The position numbers were made by a program, and so were the translations under genes. Below, piece after piece: positions 26,524 through 35,276 of a stretch of DNA of 41,102 nt. Where the stretch lies: contig JAJZAN010000020.1 in NCBI GenBank assembly GCA_021799435.1, forward strand, positions 1 to 41,102, written 5' to 3'. Every line of letters starts with the position of its first letter. Position 1 is the first letter of the stretch. Source of the DNA: Bacillota bacterium (GTDB taxonomy: Bacteria; Bacillota; Sulfobacillia; Sulfobacillales; Sulfobacillaceae). A model generated the notes under the pieces. The model ran no database searches. It was not told the origin of the DNA and saw only the letters and a list, made by a program, of their open reading frames with translations.

Positions 26524-27175
26524 ATGATGTGGACCTTCCTGCGCATAATAGTACGTCGCATGTGCGGCGAGTCTTCTCTCATTTTAAACGCTGATGCCCG
26601 TCCCTGGGTTACCGGGAATACATGGAATCCTGCTTTAATTGATGCCTGTTTGAAAGTTTTTTTGGCTATTTGCAATCTATGGTTGAATGGTCTCCTGCCT
26701 CATCTCACGGGATTCAACCTGTTTTGTGCAAAATCTGGTTGATTGGGCCTTCGGAATCATCCGCTGTATTGTGCAAAACATGGTTGGAATAGCTGCGTGA
26801 GTCGGGGTGCTTAATGCATATTCGGGCCGGATAGCCGCTGATTCGCATGGTGAAGTATTGGACGGGCGGACGGGCCGCCGCGTGGAGTGATGTCCCTCCT
26901 CCGGTAAGACGTTTCGGTCGGGTCTCTCCCATGAAGGTAGTCTGGGTTCCCAAGTAAGCATGGAGAAGTGGAGATCCCGTGGGCTGACGAGTCCCGCAGA
27001 CGATACCGCAAAGTTTTTGTAAGGTGATACCCCGGTTCGACAGCAATCGGGATCGTTCGCGACGACTGGGGCGTATTCTTCATGATAAGGGTATCCAGCC
27101 GTGTTTCTACATCCGCTGTTCACTAGCCGGTTGCGCGTGTGTGCATCTGCGATTTGGCGAAGGGAATGACATACC
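26524..27175. other. Gene-poor stretch with short direct repeats
   Basis: 652 bases. Open frames exist on the minus strand (to 173 codons) but show no recognisable family, overlap each other in several frames and lack ribosome binding sites. It contains the repeat pair at 26720-26786. It marks the change from the compact left part to the decayed right part of the window. Confidence 0.5.
26720..26786. repeat. Two 22-bp direct repeats, possible IS-terminus remnant
   Basis: Bases 26720-26741 and 26765-26786 match at 19 of 22 positions around a TTGTGCAAAA core followed by TGGTTG, with starts 45 bases apart. Repeats of this kind occur at the ends of some insertion sequences (for example the IS21 family), but no transposase gene adjoins. 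Confidence 0.45.
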
Positions 27176-27586
27176 ATGATCGGATACGAAATCATTAAAT
27201 TCTGGCATCAAGCACTGAGCCTCCCCCACCAACAGGTGGCGATTGCGTCTTTCTTGACGAGGGCCTACCAGCAGGGTGCGACTCTCTATTACTCCCGGTT
27301 TGATGCGGCGGCCGGTGCGATTGCGGTGGCCGCCCACGCGGTCGGGATTCCCACGTGGCCCATCGACGAGATGCCGAGCCCGTCCGGCGATGTCCGCCCG
27401 GCCCCTTGGGTGTGGGTTGGGAGCCACGCCGCGACGGATGTGGCCTGCCCGCGACTGGCGCGTGTACTGCCGGCCCCAATGGCGATGCTCTGCCTTGCTG
27501 AGGCCGTGGGCGTGCCGTCCCCGTGGCCGCCGGGCCATCGCCCCTTTGCGACCGGCATCCCCTGGGCTGCGACGACGGACAGCTAG
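27176..27586 (+). CDS. Hypothetical protein, possibly frameshifted at its 3' end
   Basis: 136 residues starting MIGYEIIKFWHQALSLPHQQ with a weak GAAGGG element upstream. Composition is protein-like, with an Ala-rich middle; no family recognised. After the stop another frame continues with plausible sequence (NPRFYPTVHRTLWRVPMT, then LVGQTLWDSTAIGGFRVAG) to a stop at about 27728, which suggests an originally longer product of about 180 residues broken by a frameshift near 27585. Function unknown. Confidence 0.4.
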   Translation: MIGYEIIKFWHQALSLPHQQVAIASFLTRAYQQGATLYYSRFDAAAGAIAVAAHAVGIPTWPIDEMPSPSGDVRPAPWVWVGSHAATDVACPRLARVLPAPMAMLCLAEAVGVPSPWPPGHRPFATGIPWAATTDS

Positions 27587-27798
27587 GCAGTCGTCTGCGC
27601 ACAACCCCCGGTTCTACCCAACCGTGCACCGAACCCTGTGGCGAGTCCCCATGACGGCGGATCCCGCTCTGGTCGGACAAACGCTGTGGGATTCGACAGC
27701 GATCGGCGGGTTTCGTGTCGCTGGGTGAGTATGCTATACACACAGGTGTCGAGACCTGCTAATGGAGTGTGAACGAAGGGGTGGGGAGGGTGAACCGA

Positions 27799-27972
27799 AT
27801 GAACGATGACGACCGCATACGCACCCTGATCCGCCGCCTAGACGCCCTAATTCAATCGGGACGCGCCTTGACGGATCCGGCCTGCGTCCGACTCTCACAG
27901 GAAGTCGATGAACTTATCCTCGCGTGGTATCGCACGACGACGCGACCGACCGAGGATTGCGGCGATCGCTGA
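27799..27972 (+). CDS. Spo0E-like aspartyl-phosphate phosphatase
   Basis: 57 residues. The pattern IRTLIRRLDALIQSG then VRLSQEVDELILAWYR matches the two-helix Spo0E family (motif SQELD), which dephosphorylates Spo0A~P and delays sporulation. ATG 27799 has GGGGAGGG eight bases upstream; the frame from GTG 27769 is less likely. It stands alone, without a kinase or phosphorelay gene nearby. Its presence supports a spore-forming host. Confidence 0.8.
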   Translation: MNDDDRIRTLIRRLDALIQSGRALTDPACVRLSQEVDELILAWYRTTTRPTEDCGDR

Positions 27973-28645
27973 GGCCATGGCGGTCGCCGGGAGATCGAAC
28001 CGGCCGACTTTGCAACAGGACGGCATTGTTGCTGGTCAGAGCGGCCCCCCGGGGCGACAGAGCCCGTCGTGCGCGGGTAATCAACTATCCCATGCGTTTG
28101 GCTGGCCTGCACGCAGCACGTCGACGGGAAATGGTGCGAACTGAACAGGCGGTGACATTGGGGGACTTGTCTGGACGTAAGTCATTAATGAGGCCCTTCT
28201 CTTCGGGCGCGTCACAGCCGTGAGGGTTCGGCAAGATTGCGCGGGAGAGCGTCAAGGCGGGTCGTTAAGTAATTGGTAATTGGCGTAGGGATGCCTTACC
28301 CGTGGGAGATCCCTGGCATGACCTGGGGCCCACCAAAGGATGCCGTACCGTCCTCCGGCGCCTTGTCGCCTGCCGTGTGGCTTTGCCATTCCGGATTGAC
28401 TTGGGCATTCGACAGCGGCATCGTGCGGCGCTATGACGCCCCTTCAACCCGCGTTTGTGAGAAAAGTTGGTGGCTACGAGACCTGCCCAAAACAGAGCCA
28501 GCACACCAACATCTACGACGGGGCCATGATTCAGACGCACGTGAATAGTAACCGAGCGGGACGGATAGCGGCTCCGGCCGGGGATTAACGCGACGGGCGG
28601 GTGCCGAGCAAACCATGGTCGCAAGCAGGCCTCGGTTAAAATAAT
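27973..28645. other. Gene-poor stretch between spo0E-like and csp genes
   Basis: About 670 bases with overlapping short open frames on both strands, none with a recognised family or convincing ribosome binding site. No repeat or hairpin of note was seen. Confidence 0.45.
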
Positions 28646-28676
28646 TTGACTTTTCCGGATGGTCATGTGTTATATT
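28646..28676 (+). promoter_or_regulatory. Promoter of the cold shock gene
   Basis: TTGACT (28646-28651) and TATATT (28671-28676) with 19 bases between (18 if the -10 is read as TTATAT). The leader to the ATG is then about 50 bases, as is common for csp genes. Confidence 0.6.
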
Positions 28677-28733
28677 AGGCTGTCGCTTCCAAAATGGGGC
28701 GGGCTTTTAACGTGAAAGGGGAACAACTCGAAC

Positions 28734-28931
28734 ATGACTGGTCGTGTCAAATGGTTTAGTGCGGAAAAAGGGTTTGGATTTCTTGAGAGGGAAGACGGCG
28801 GCGATGTCTTCGTCCATTTCAGTGCCGTTAACGGCGAAGGTTTCCGTACGCTCAATGAAGGCGAGCGTGTCGAATTTGATGTTGTAGACGGGGACCGCGG
28901 TCCTCAGGCTGCGAACGTCGTCCGTCTCTAA
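28734..28931 (+). CDS. Cold shock protein (CspA family)
   Basis: 65 residues, a complete single cold-shock domain. It starts [20 protein letters not shown], containing RNP1 (KGFGFL), followed by RNP2 (VFVHF) and the usual ending GPQAANVV. It binds single-stranded RNA/DNA as an RNA chaperone. AAAGGGG precedes the ATG by about ten bases. Own promoter upstream; no partner genes. Confidence 0.97.
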   Translation: MTGRVKWFSAEKGFGFLEREDGGDVFVHFSAVNGEGFRTLNEGERVEFDVVDGDRGPQAANVVRL

Positions 28932-29182
28932 CCGTCAGCAACATGTAGGATACCTGCAGCTTTTCCCGCGACCCAGACATGGGTAAACTCCGTAAATTGG
29001 GTGATGGCCCGCCGGTAGCCGACATACGATAAGAAGGTCGATTACCTCACCGCGCGCTTCGGTTGGGGAGATGGCGACACTTGGATGGCGGCTAAGGCCG
29101 TATCGTGACCTAGCACAACTTCCCACACCGTTGGAGCAGGTTGTCTTAGGGGTTACGAACGCATGACATTCCACCTTTCCCA

Positions 29183-29368
29183 TCAACCCCTGGGGCGGCG
29201 GGCAGTCATGGTGCCCACCGCCAAGAAGAGGCCGATCCCCATCAGAATGACCCCCAAGATCAAGGGTCTCCATCGCACCGGAAAGACGGAGACACCCATG
29301 AGTCCAAAGCCGAGCACCCCCATCACGGAACCGAGAGCGAAGCGTAGGATACCTACACGCCGTGTCAT
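29183..29368 (-). CDS. Small two-helix membrane protein of the cytochrome b6 operon
   Basis: 61 residues beginning MTRRVGILRFALGSVMGVLG, with two hydrophobic helices (residues ~7-28 and ~34-54) and a basic end. Its ATG overlaps the stop of the preceding 319-residue gene (ATGA), which is the main argument that it is real. No family recognised; position suggests an accessory component of the cytochrome complex. Confidence 0.6.
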   Translation of the reverse strand: MTRRVGILRFALGSVMGVLGFGLMGVSVFPVRWRPLILGVILMGIGLFLAVGTMTARRPRG

Positions 29369-30324
29369 GACGGCGGGGCATCCACGGGCGTTGTTGGATG
29401 CGTCGCGTAATACGTGCGCCAAATCAGCCGATGGACGCCCAGCAGCCGCGGCAAGCGATTGAGGCCGGGGAGCCAGGGCGCAAACATCAGCAACAGAAAG
29501 ACCCCCATGCCGCCCCCCAAGGCCAGGGCATCCGCGGCGCTCGCATTGGCAATAAAGGGCACCTGATAGATGGCCGTGACAATCGTCATCCACCACGGGC
29601 CGGGGTACGGGGCGCGCTCTTCGTGGATGATCCCCCATTGGTTGCCTTCCAACTCAAGTTTTGTGGCCGCATTGTGCATCGGAATTCCCTGCAAGAACAA
29701 CAAGGAATTCTGATTGTCAAATTGGTAATCGGCGGGGCTCCGGTCAAGAGCCCCGGTCATCAAGCCGCTCTGTCCGAGGTGCAACAATCCCTGCATCATC
29801 ACATCGAGGGGCCCGTAGGTGCCGGCGGGCAATAGCACGTGGCGGCCCTGAACGCGGGCATGTGCCAGCGCGGCGCCAAAAGCCTGTTCCCAACGGGTTT
29901 GCTGTGCGGCGGAGGCATGCGTGAACCGGTGAAGGGCTGGTGTCAGTGTGGGATCCAGGTGCGCGGCGTAGGTCAACGGCTGCAAGACAAAATCTTCGCG
30001 GGGATAGACCGGATGAATCACGCCCACCCACTTCTGGACGAAGTCTTGGACCGCCCCTGTGCCGTGGTTGTAGGGGGGACCGTAATTTGCAATCGCTCCG
30101 GTGCCGTTCAGATCGCCCAGCGCCACCGTTAAAAAGTCCTTGGGATGGGTGGTCGCATAGGTGTCGATCTTGAGGGCTGGTCGCACGGGCTCATGAAAGA
30201 TGCCGGAGAGTACGGCCGTCAGTACGGCCACCACGAGCGTCGTACTCAAGAGGTGCTTGACGAAATCGGCGGGCACATAGCGATAGCGATGCGTCACGTC
30301 AATTTGCGGATGGTAATGGCGCAT
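29365..30324 (-). CDS. Cytochrome b6-associated membrane protein with large extracytoplasmic domain
   Basis: 319 residues. One helix at ~25-43 (HLLSTTLVVAVLTAVLSGIF), then about 200 residues of hydrophilic sequence containing ALGDLNGTGAIANYGPPYNH, GTGAVQDFVQKWVG and YPREDFVLQPL, and a hydrophobic region near the C-terminus (~250-290). The FVKHLLSTTLVVAVL opening resembles the helix following the haem domain in cytochrome b/subunit IV proteins, but no quinol-site PEWY motif is seen. The ATG overlaps the stop of the cytochrome b6 gene (TAATG), so it is coupled. Probably part of a quinol-oxidising complex; function inferred from position only. Confidence 0.65.
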   Translation of the reverse strand: MRHYHPQIDVTHRYRYVPADFVKHLLSTTLVVAVLTAVLSGIFHEPVRPALKIDTYATTHPKDFLTVALGDLNGTGAIANYGPPYNHGTGAVQDFVQKWVGVIHPVYPREDFVLQPLTYAAHLDPTLTPALHRFTHASAAQQTRWEQAFGAALAHARVQGRHVLLPAGTYGPLDVMMQGLLHLGQSGLMTGALDRSPADYQFDNQNSLLFLQGIPMHNAATKLELEGNQWGIIHEERAPYPGPWWMTIVTAIYQVPFIANASAADALALGGGMGVFLLLMFAPWLPGLNRLPRLLGVHRLIWRTYYATHPTTPVDAPPS

Positions 30325-30946
30325 TAGAGGGACTCCTCGTTCAGTGTGTCTTCCAACTCTTCATGGCTCGGATAGGGCGGGACCACGCCTTTAATGCGGA
30401 TGAACGCGATATGGACCGCAATAATGGCGCCCAAAACCACCGGCATCACCACTACATGCAGTCCATACATTGTCCGGCATTCAGGGGATTGAACCACGCG
30501 AATCCCAGTGCATTCAAACCGTCTTTGGACTGCACCGCATTCCATTGCGAGTAAAAGTCGCCCCGCATGAGATACCCAGTAAATGCGGTGGGAATGGCCA
30601 CGAACAATGCGAGGGTGCCGAGCAACCAGGTTCGTTCGCGACCACCCCGCCACGCGCCGGAGAAGAAGACGCGCAAAAGATGTAGGATCATAAAAAAGAA
30701 AAAGGCTTGGACAGACCAAAAATGGATGCCACGCAGATAAAACCCAACCGACGAAATCGTCCACCATTGGGGTCCATTGGCCGCCATGATAATGCCGGAG
30801 AGCACCAGAATGACAAAGCTCGAAGCGGTTAGCGACCCTAACGTATACATGAGGCCGACGGCGTATTCGGGAAGCTCCGTCGGCAACCAGGTGTCCAGAG
30901 AAAACAAGGCGCGCATTTGGGTCCGGACATACACCGTCCAATTCAT
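30324..30946 (-). pseudogene. Cytochrome b6-type protein, disrupted by a one-base frameshift
   Basis: ATG 30946 (AAAGGAGG upstream) opens MNWTVYVRTQMRALFSLDTW and runs through three helices to a stop near 30452. The remainder, YGLHVVVMPVVLGAIIAVHI to EESL, is in another frame ending at 30324. Joining the frames by adding one base around 30473-30476 restores a ~207-residue protein with two haem-ligand pairs: His...His with 13 residues between in GIHFWSVQAFFFFMILH, and 14 between in the second pair, as in b6 rather than bc1 cytochromes. It would carry two b haems and feed electrons from quinol. Either a real inactivating mutation or a sequencing error. Confidence 0.85.
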
Positions 30947-31046
30947 GGCGGGGCCTCCTTTATGCAGTGTCAAATAAGGTTGGGTCTAGTGTACCAAGGT
31001 CCTCCTATTTTGGACAATTTGTGGATCGCGCATGGCAGGGCAGAAT

Positions 31047-31403
31047 TCAAAAAAATTTGTCAGACCTTGGCCATACATGATCCACAGAGATCCCATCAAC
31101 GTCCCAGCCTTGGAGCAGGTCGCGCGGATCCTTGTCGGGACTGAAAGCCCCCAGCCCCATGATGATGAGCGTAGCCAACACCCCATAGAGCAGGTGCAAC
31201 GGATCGGTCGGTCGCTGGCCGAGGACAAATACACGCCGATACCGGCCGCACCCACCACGACGGTCACCCCAGAGTGACCCGTTCCCACCGCCAAGCGGAG
31301 GGGGCGAGGACGGCATAGTTTCCTGCCACCACGCGCCGACGGACAGGACGCCCGACAAGACGAATCCGGTAATGGCCGAAACCCTGTGACTGCTTAGAAT
31401 CAT
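31047..31403 (-). pseudogene. Frameshifted small membrane protein upstream of cytochrome b6
   Basis: The minus-strand frame from ATG 31403 begins MILSSHRVSAITGFVLSGVL, a good membrane helix, then turns into Gly/Arg-rich nonsense. A second frame supplies the next helix (GHSGVTVVVGAAGIGVYLSS), and the first frame resumes with DPLHLLYGVLATLIIMGLGA. The order helix, helix, LHLLYG-helix looks like one four-helix membrane protein with at least two compensating frameshifts. It lies 100 bases upstream of the cytochrome b6 gene in the same direction and may have been part of the same electron-transport operon. No ribosome binding site is obvious. Confidence 0.55.
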
Positions 31404-31970
31404 GTCGGGACCCTAAGATTGCATTCTGTAACTGCTTAAGGCGCTTATGGGGGCGTTAGTACAGTAGTGCTTGCCTCCAATCAATCGATGGTGAGCGATG
31501 GATCATCCGGGCCAAAATGTACCACACATGCGCGTAAGGCCGGCAGTGGAGTGTGACTGATCGTTCCGTCGTCAAAAATTCCAACCAGCGGGGGACAGCA
31601 AACCGCCCAGTACGGACAGCCCATTCCAACCTGGGTCGAAATAGCCGACGAGGGTGGTTTAGACTAACAAACGGGGAATTCCAACCTCAGATTGCACATA
31701 GCCGTTTTTTTGAATGGGCGAAAATCACGAGACTCACAGTCGTAAAAGGGACAAAGTGCTTCGAAATTGCCGCCGGTCTGACCGCACGTTGAATATCCGT
31801 GCATCGCACATCACGATGGTCCACCACTCGCGCTAAACACCTCAACTCAGGGCGGTGCGGATATCTGCCACATCCCCAGCCGGCTTTACGTAAATCCCCC
31901 TATCCAAATATCACCTGCGCTCCAGAGAATGTTGCACCTAGAGCGCGGATCACGAGCAATGATTTCTCCA
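31404..31970. other. Gene-free stretch with three short direct repeats
   Basis: 567 bases without a supported gene. ATTCCAACC occurs three times in direct orientation, at 31578-31586, 31623-31631 and 31678-31686 (45 and 55 bases apart), and GGACAGC occurs twice between the first two. This looks like an insertion-sequence end or a protein-binding array. Confidence 0.45.
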
Positions 31971-32561
31971 TTACCGATGGGAGTGGATAGGATACCACTG
32001 GTACAGCCCGGTCGCGACGATGCCTCCGGAGAGGGTGCGGTGCTCTTGCGCCGCGTAGCGGTATAGGGGTCTCCCACTCTTGGACAGCGCGGTGAGGTTC
32101 ACTTGAAACGGAAACAAGCTCTGGTTCCAGGTGACAATCAAGGGTTTGCCAACGGCCACCGGCCGCGTACGCCGCATAGACGGCGGGCCGGCTGCCACAT
32201 AGGCAATGGCCGGATCGGATACCCTCACGGCAATGACTGTGGTCGCCCCACGTGGGAGGTTAGCGCTCATCCAAGCAACCGTCTGGATCGGCCCTCGGTG
32301 CTTGAAGGGGAATATCGCATTGGCCGTATCGCGCCACAGGAGTCCCTGTCGTGCCACCATTTCCGTGCGCGGGCCTTCCGGTGTCTGGAGGAGCAGCACT
32401 TCCCCCCAACGATATCTGACAACGCCAAACTCCTGAAATTTGGATCCAACCACGACGGCTGCTGCCGACAACGGACTCAATCGATCCCCCGCTGCGAATC
32501 GATACATTCCCACGGCGAGCAACACCACAACCCCTGCCCACGCCCACATGCGCCTTGCCAT
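31971..32561 (-). CDS. Hypothetical secreted or membrane-anchored protein
   Basis: 196 residues beginning MARRMWAWAGVVVLLAVGMY, a signal peptide or single anchor, followed by a globular region with alternating hydrophobic residues typical of beta-sheet (SKFQEFGVVRYRWGEVLLLQ; GATTVIAVRVSDPAIAYVAA). It is Arg-rich and has no cysteines. ATG 32561 has GGAG nine bases upstream; the frame to 32576 adds five residues. No family recognised and no neighbour in the same direction to suggest a role. Confidence 0.6.
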   Translation of the reverse strand: MARRMWAWAGVVVLLAVGMYRFAAGDRLSPLSAAAVVVGSKFQEFGVVRYRWGEVLLLQTPEGPRTEMVARQGLLWRDTANAIFPFKHRGPIQTVAWMSANLPRGATTVIAVRVSDPAIAYVAAGPPSMRRTRPVAVGKPLIVTWNQSLFPFQVNLTALSKSGRPLYRYAAQEHRTLSGGIVATGLYQWYPIHSHR

Positions 32562-33060
32562 CGCTTCACTCTCCATGCCGAGATCAATTAGACTGTTCCC
32601 TTCTATTGAGTTGCAACGTGGATTTCATTGCGACCATCATACCAAAAAAGTTCGGCAAAGTTTTCCTGAAACAGCCATACCCGCACAAGGCTCGCGCGCA
32701 CTGTCAAAGTGGAAAGGCTCCCCGATCGGTTCTCGATTAGCGGGCCTCGAAGGCCAAGACCAACGGGTGCTGCCCGGTACGCCGACATTTCCCGCGGTGT
32801 CTCTTAAAGAGGGCGACGAAGGGTTGATGTCGCTTCCAGCGTCCCATACGAGAGTGGATGACGATGCGATCAACAAGCACCACACGAGGTGATAACTGGT
32901 GGAAGTTTGAAGCTGGCGAGTCACATCTTCCAGTCCACACACCCCACAGAACAGACTTTGAGATTGGCCCGGGATGCACTTCTCGCGGCGTGACTATCAC
33001 GGTGCAGCATCCATTCACCGATTGCTGAAAATGACTCCGCAGGTCAGACCTGCCCTGCCA
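32562..33060. other. Gene-free stretch
   Basis: About 500 bases with short overlapping frames but no recognisable gene, repeat or terminator. It should contain the promoter of the secreted protein gene to its left. Confidence 0.4.
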
Positions 33061-33860
33061 TCATCGGGTTTTCCGTCGACGAGCCACATGGAGCACAGCG
33101 CCCCAATGCCGGCGAACCGCTGGGTCCGAACGCCGGTTCAGCCGAGCACGGATTTCGCGATAAAGGATGTCTCGCTTCCCGGCATCCATCAAGATGTGAC
33201 CCGAGAAGGTGTTGAGGAGGTTAATATACTCTTCGACAGGATAGATGCGCTCCCAATCGAAGTGGCGAACGGCAACCACCTCGAAAAGCCCGCTCGCTTC
33301 AATCTCACAGCGGTATTCAGGCAATTCTCCGGGACGAGGCCAATCCGCGGCTTGCAGACCCAGTTCGTCGTAGACCGCTTGAATCTCCCGAAAAAAGGGG
33401 TCGCCGTCGTCCGGGAAGACATGGAGCGCCGTCCAAAAGGCGAGATGCCCGTTGGGCTTGAGGACTTCCCAGGCCTTCGCGTATCGAACGTCGGGATCAA
33501 TCCAATGCCACGCAGTCGCCGCGAAAACCAAGTCAAAATACGGTCCGGGCCCTGGTTGCCACTCCTCGAACCGCGCGTGAGCAATTTCTACATTCATTCC
33601 CGTCAGGTTCCGACGAGCTTCGGCGGCCAACGCCGCCTCCAGTCCGACGCACGTGACAGCAAATCCGCGACGGGCCAAAGGAAGGGTGGCTTTCCGGTCG
33701 CGCAGCCGACTTCCAACAGATGATTGTCCGGGCGCATATCCGTGACCTTCACGAGATGGTCAAACAATTCGTCCGGATAATCGGGACGGACTTTCTGGTA
33801 CAGATGTGCGACGCGGTCGAAACTCTGCCTTGCTGTGTTTCGGTCACCGTCGGAAGACAT
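33061..33860 (-). pseudogene. Class I SAM-dependent methyltransferase, disrupted by a one-base frameshift
   Basis: ATG 33860 (GAAGGAGTG upstream) gives SFDRVAHLYQKVRPDYPDEL and the SAM-binding motif I HLLEVGCATGK, then leaves the frame. Another frame continues smoothly with ATLPLARRGFAVTCVGLE, FAATAWHWIDPDVRYAKAWEVLKPNG and the rest of a Methyltransf_11-like protein to 33061. One missing G in the GGAAAGCCACC region (about 33690) accounts for the break. Restored length would be about 265 residues. Substrate unknown; the N-terminal RPxYP segment is common in small-molecule methyltransferases of this type. Confidence 0.8.
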
Positions 33861-33897
33861 GGGACTCGTCACTCCTTCGCATCCTTTGCCCCCAATT

Positions 33898-34048
33898 AGG
33901 GTCCCCCTATGTATTCTTACCCAGAGCTTGCTTATATCCCAAGGTCCCCTTGCGTCGCAATGGGCGCGCTGCGCGGTACTCAAGAAGGAAGCTGCGCCCT
34001 CTTGTCGAATATCAACGGCACCGGGGTGTGTAGTGCCGAGGTCCCCCT
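33898..34048. repeat. Three copies of a GGTCCCCCT-like element
   Basis: Similar 11-base elements (AGGGTCCCCCT, AAGGTCCCCTT, GAGGTCCCCCT) in direct orientation at 33898-33908, 33941-33951 and 34038-34048, in the gap between the methyltransferase remnant and the next gene. Origin unclear; possible IS-terminus remnant. Confidence 0.3.
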
Positions 34049-34160
34049 GTCACCCATTGGCAGGGCAGATACAGGTGCTCCTGCATCGGTCAGATATGTC
34101 GAGCCGCTTATGATGGCCCGGCGCCTGGAACAATTCTTTTGAAGAGCGGGAGGCATCAAA

Positions 34161-34478
34161 ATGGATAACCAGACTCTGAAACATCATCTGCTCAAGCAAC
34201 TGATCCATCACCACGAAGGGGCAGACTCAGAAACCCTCGTACAGAAAACTGCCCACAGCGCGGGCGTTCACCCCGACGACCATCGAGACAACATTATTGA
34301 CTGGCTCAACTGGCTGACTGTGACTGGCCACCTCAAGCGGAAAGGGGATACGCTCTCGCCATCCGACCTGAGCCGCCTTCAAGCCTTGCATGACATGACC
34401 GAAGCACGCAGAGAATTGCCCGCCGCTGTGATGGATCCACAGCTCATGAATTTCTTTTTTGAGGATCAGAACCGCTAA
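34161..34478 (+). CDS. Hypothetical 105-residue protein
   Basis: Begins MDNQTLKHHLLKQLIHHHEG, preceded by GGGAGG. Soluble, His/Asp-rich, mostly helical, with an IIDWLNWLTVTGHLKRKGDTL segment that looks like a winged-helix turn (two helices then a polar beta wing). This may be a small DNA-binding or adaptor protein, but no family is recognised. It is followed by a long hairpin at 34500-34570. Confidence 0.55.
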   Translation: MDNQTLKHHLLKQLIHHHEGADSETLVQKTAHSAGVHPDDHRDNIIDWLNWLTVTGHLKRKGDTLSPSDLSRLQALHDMTEARRELPAAVMDPQLMNFFFEDQNR

Positions 34479-34499
34479 AGCGTCCTAAGGTCAAATGTG

Positions 34500-34570
34500 G
34501 TCACTCCCACCGTGCGGGCCGAGTCTGCCGATAAGGATTCGCTTTGGGGTTAGGCACGGTGGAGGGTGAC
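34500..34570. terminator. Long nested hairpin between convergent genes
   Basis: GTCACTCCCACCGTGC (34500-34515) pairs with 34554-34570 over about 16 base pairs, with one bulged A and one G-T pair. Inside, CGAGTC (34520-34525) pairs with GATTCG (34536-34541). It lies between convergent genes and could terminate both, though no T-tract follows; a structured RNA or a MITE-like remnant is also possible. Confidence 0.45.
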
Positions 34571-34688
34571 GGCGACTTGGCGCCCAGGAATCTTACGGAG
34601 CAATCGCTGCTGCCTCTTTACGCACCAGCACGGATGAGTGCCCATCTGCAGTCCACCATGCGTACGTTGCCGACCCGGGAGCCGAGCC

Positions 34689-35186
34689 TTAGCTCCAGCG
34701 TTGGACAGCCATTCTAAAATGGCGCCTGAGGGACGCTCGGATTTCGCTGAGGAGCCACGTCAGAAGCACGCCCAAAACGGCGGTCGACACAATCACAGCC
34801 CACGCAGTCGGCTTGATCACCACCGTCCCCGCGTACACCGCAGCAACCACATATAAGGTGGTCCGAAGAGGCAGGACCGCTCGCATCATTTCCTCATGAA
34901 CCTCGATCACAACCAGTTCATCCTGCTGATGATAGGTATCACGAAAGAGCGCTTGTTCCTGCTCTGGAAGTTTCGTCAGTGCCTGCGCCAAGGCTTCGTT
35001 ATGCGAAACGGGGACAGCGCTGACCACAAACGCCAAACACGCCAGCACCAGGACGGTGATGGACACGTGCATCCAGAAACTCCCGTAACCCAAGGACAAT
35101 AAGAAGCCCATGAATCCGATTACCATGGCCGTCCCCGATAAGACCATGAGGTAGAAGTATACATTCTCGTTCTCGTGTATTGTCAT
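34689..35186 (-). CDS. Hypothetical four-helix membrane protein
   Basis: 165 residues: two N-terminal helices (~12-32 and ~38-60), a cytoplasmic or external Glu/Gln-rich helical loop (~62-105, KLPEQEQALFRDTYHQQDEL), then two more helices (~110-128 and ~130-148) and a basic end. This 2+2 layout is regular, supporting a real gene, but no family is recognised. The start codon at 35186 has no strong ribosome binding site. Confidence 0.55.
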   Translation of the reverse strand: MTIHENENVYFYLMVLSGTAMVIGFMGFLLSLGYGSFWMHVSITVLVLACLAFVVSAVPVSHNEALAQALTKLPEQEQALFRDTYHQQDELVVIEVHEEMMRAVLPLRTTLYVVAAVYAGTVVIKPTAWAVIVSTAVLGVLLTWLLSEIRASLRRHFRMAVQRWS

Positions 35187-35276
35187 GGACTCATTTTAGA
35201 AGTCCCTCTCCGCCACCGGCAACCCCCGAATTCGACCGGCGCCCCGCGAGCGATTTCTGTCGCCGATGGCACCCAT

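Noticed and set aside
26984-26990. CTGACGA followed by GTCCC, resembling part of a hammerhead ribozyme core
   Set aside because: The required GAAA core and a closing stem II partner (GGGAC) are absent, so the rest of the fold cannot form.
27045-27062. GGTTCGA motif resembling a tRNA T-loop
   Set aside because: The flanking bases do not form a T-stem and no acceptor or anticodon arm is present.
26677-27195. 172-codon minus-strand frame in the gene-poor stretch
   Set aside because: Odd composition, no ribosome binding site, no recognisable domain, and two further frames overlap it equally well.
28935-29060. Protein-like stretch on the minus strand (YVGYRRAITQFTEFTHVW) after the cold shock gene
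   Set aside because: Only about 35 codons between stops, no start or ribosome binding site, and no recognised family; could be chance.
30452-30980. Recoding (selenocysteine or stop readthrough) as explanation for the broken cytochrome b6
   Set aside because: The continuation is in a different frame, so a stop-codon recoding cannot restore the protein; a frameshift is required.
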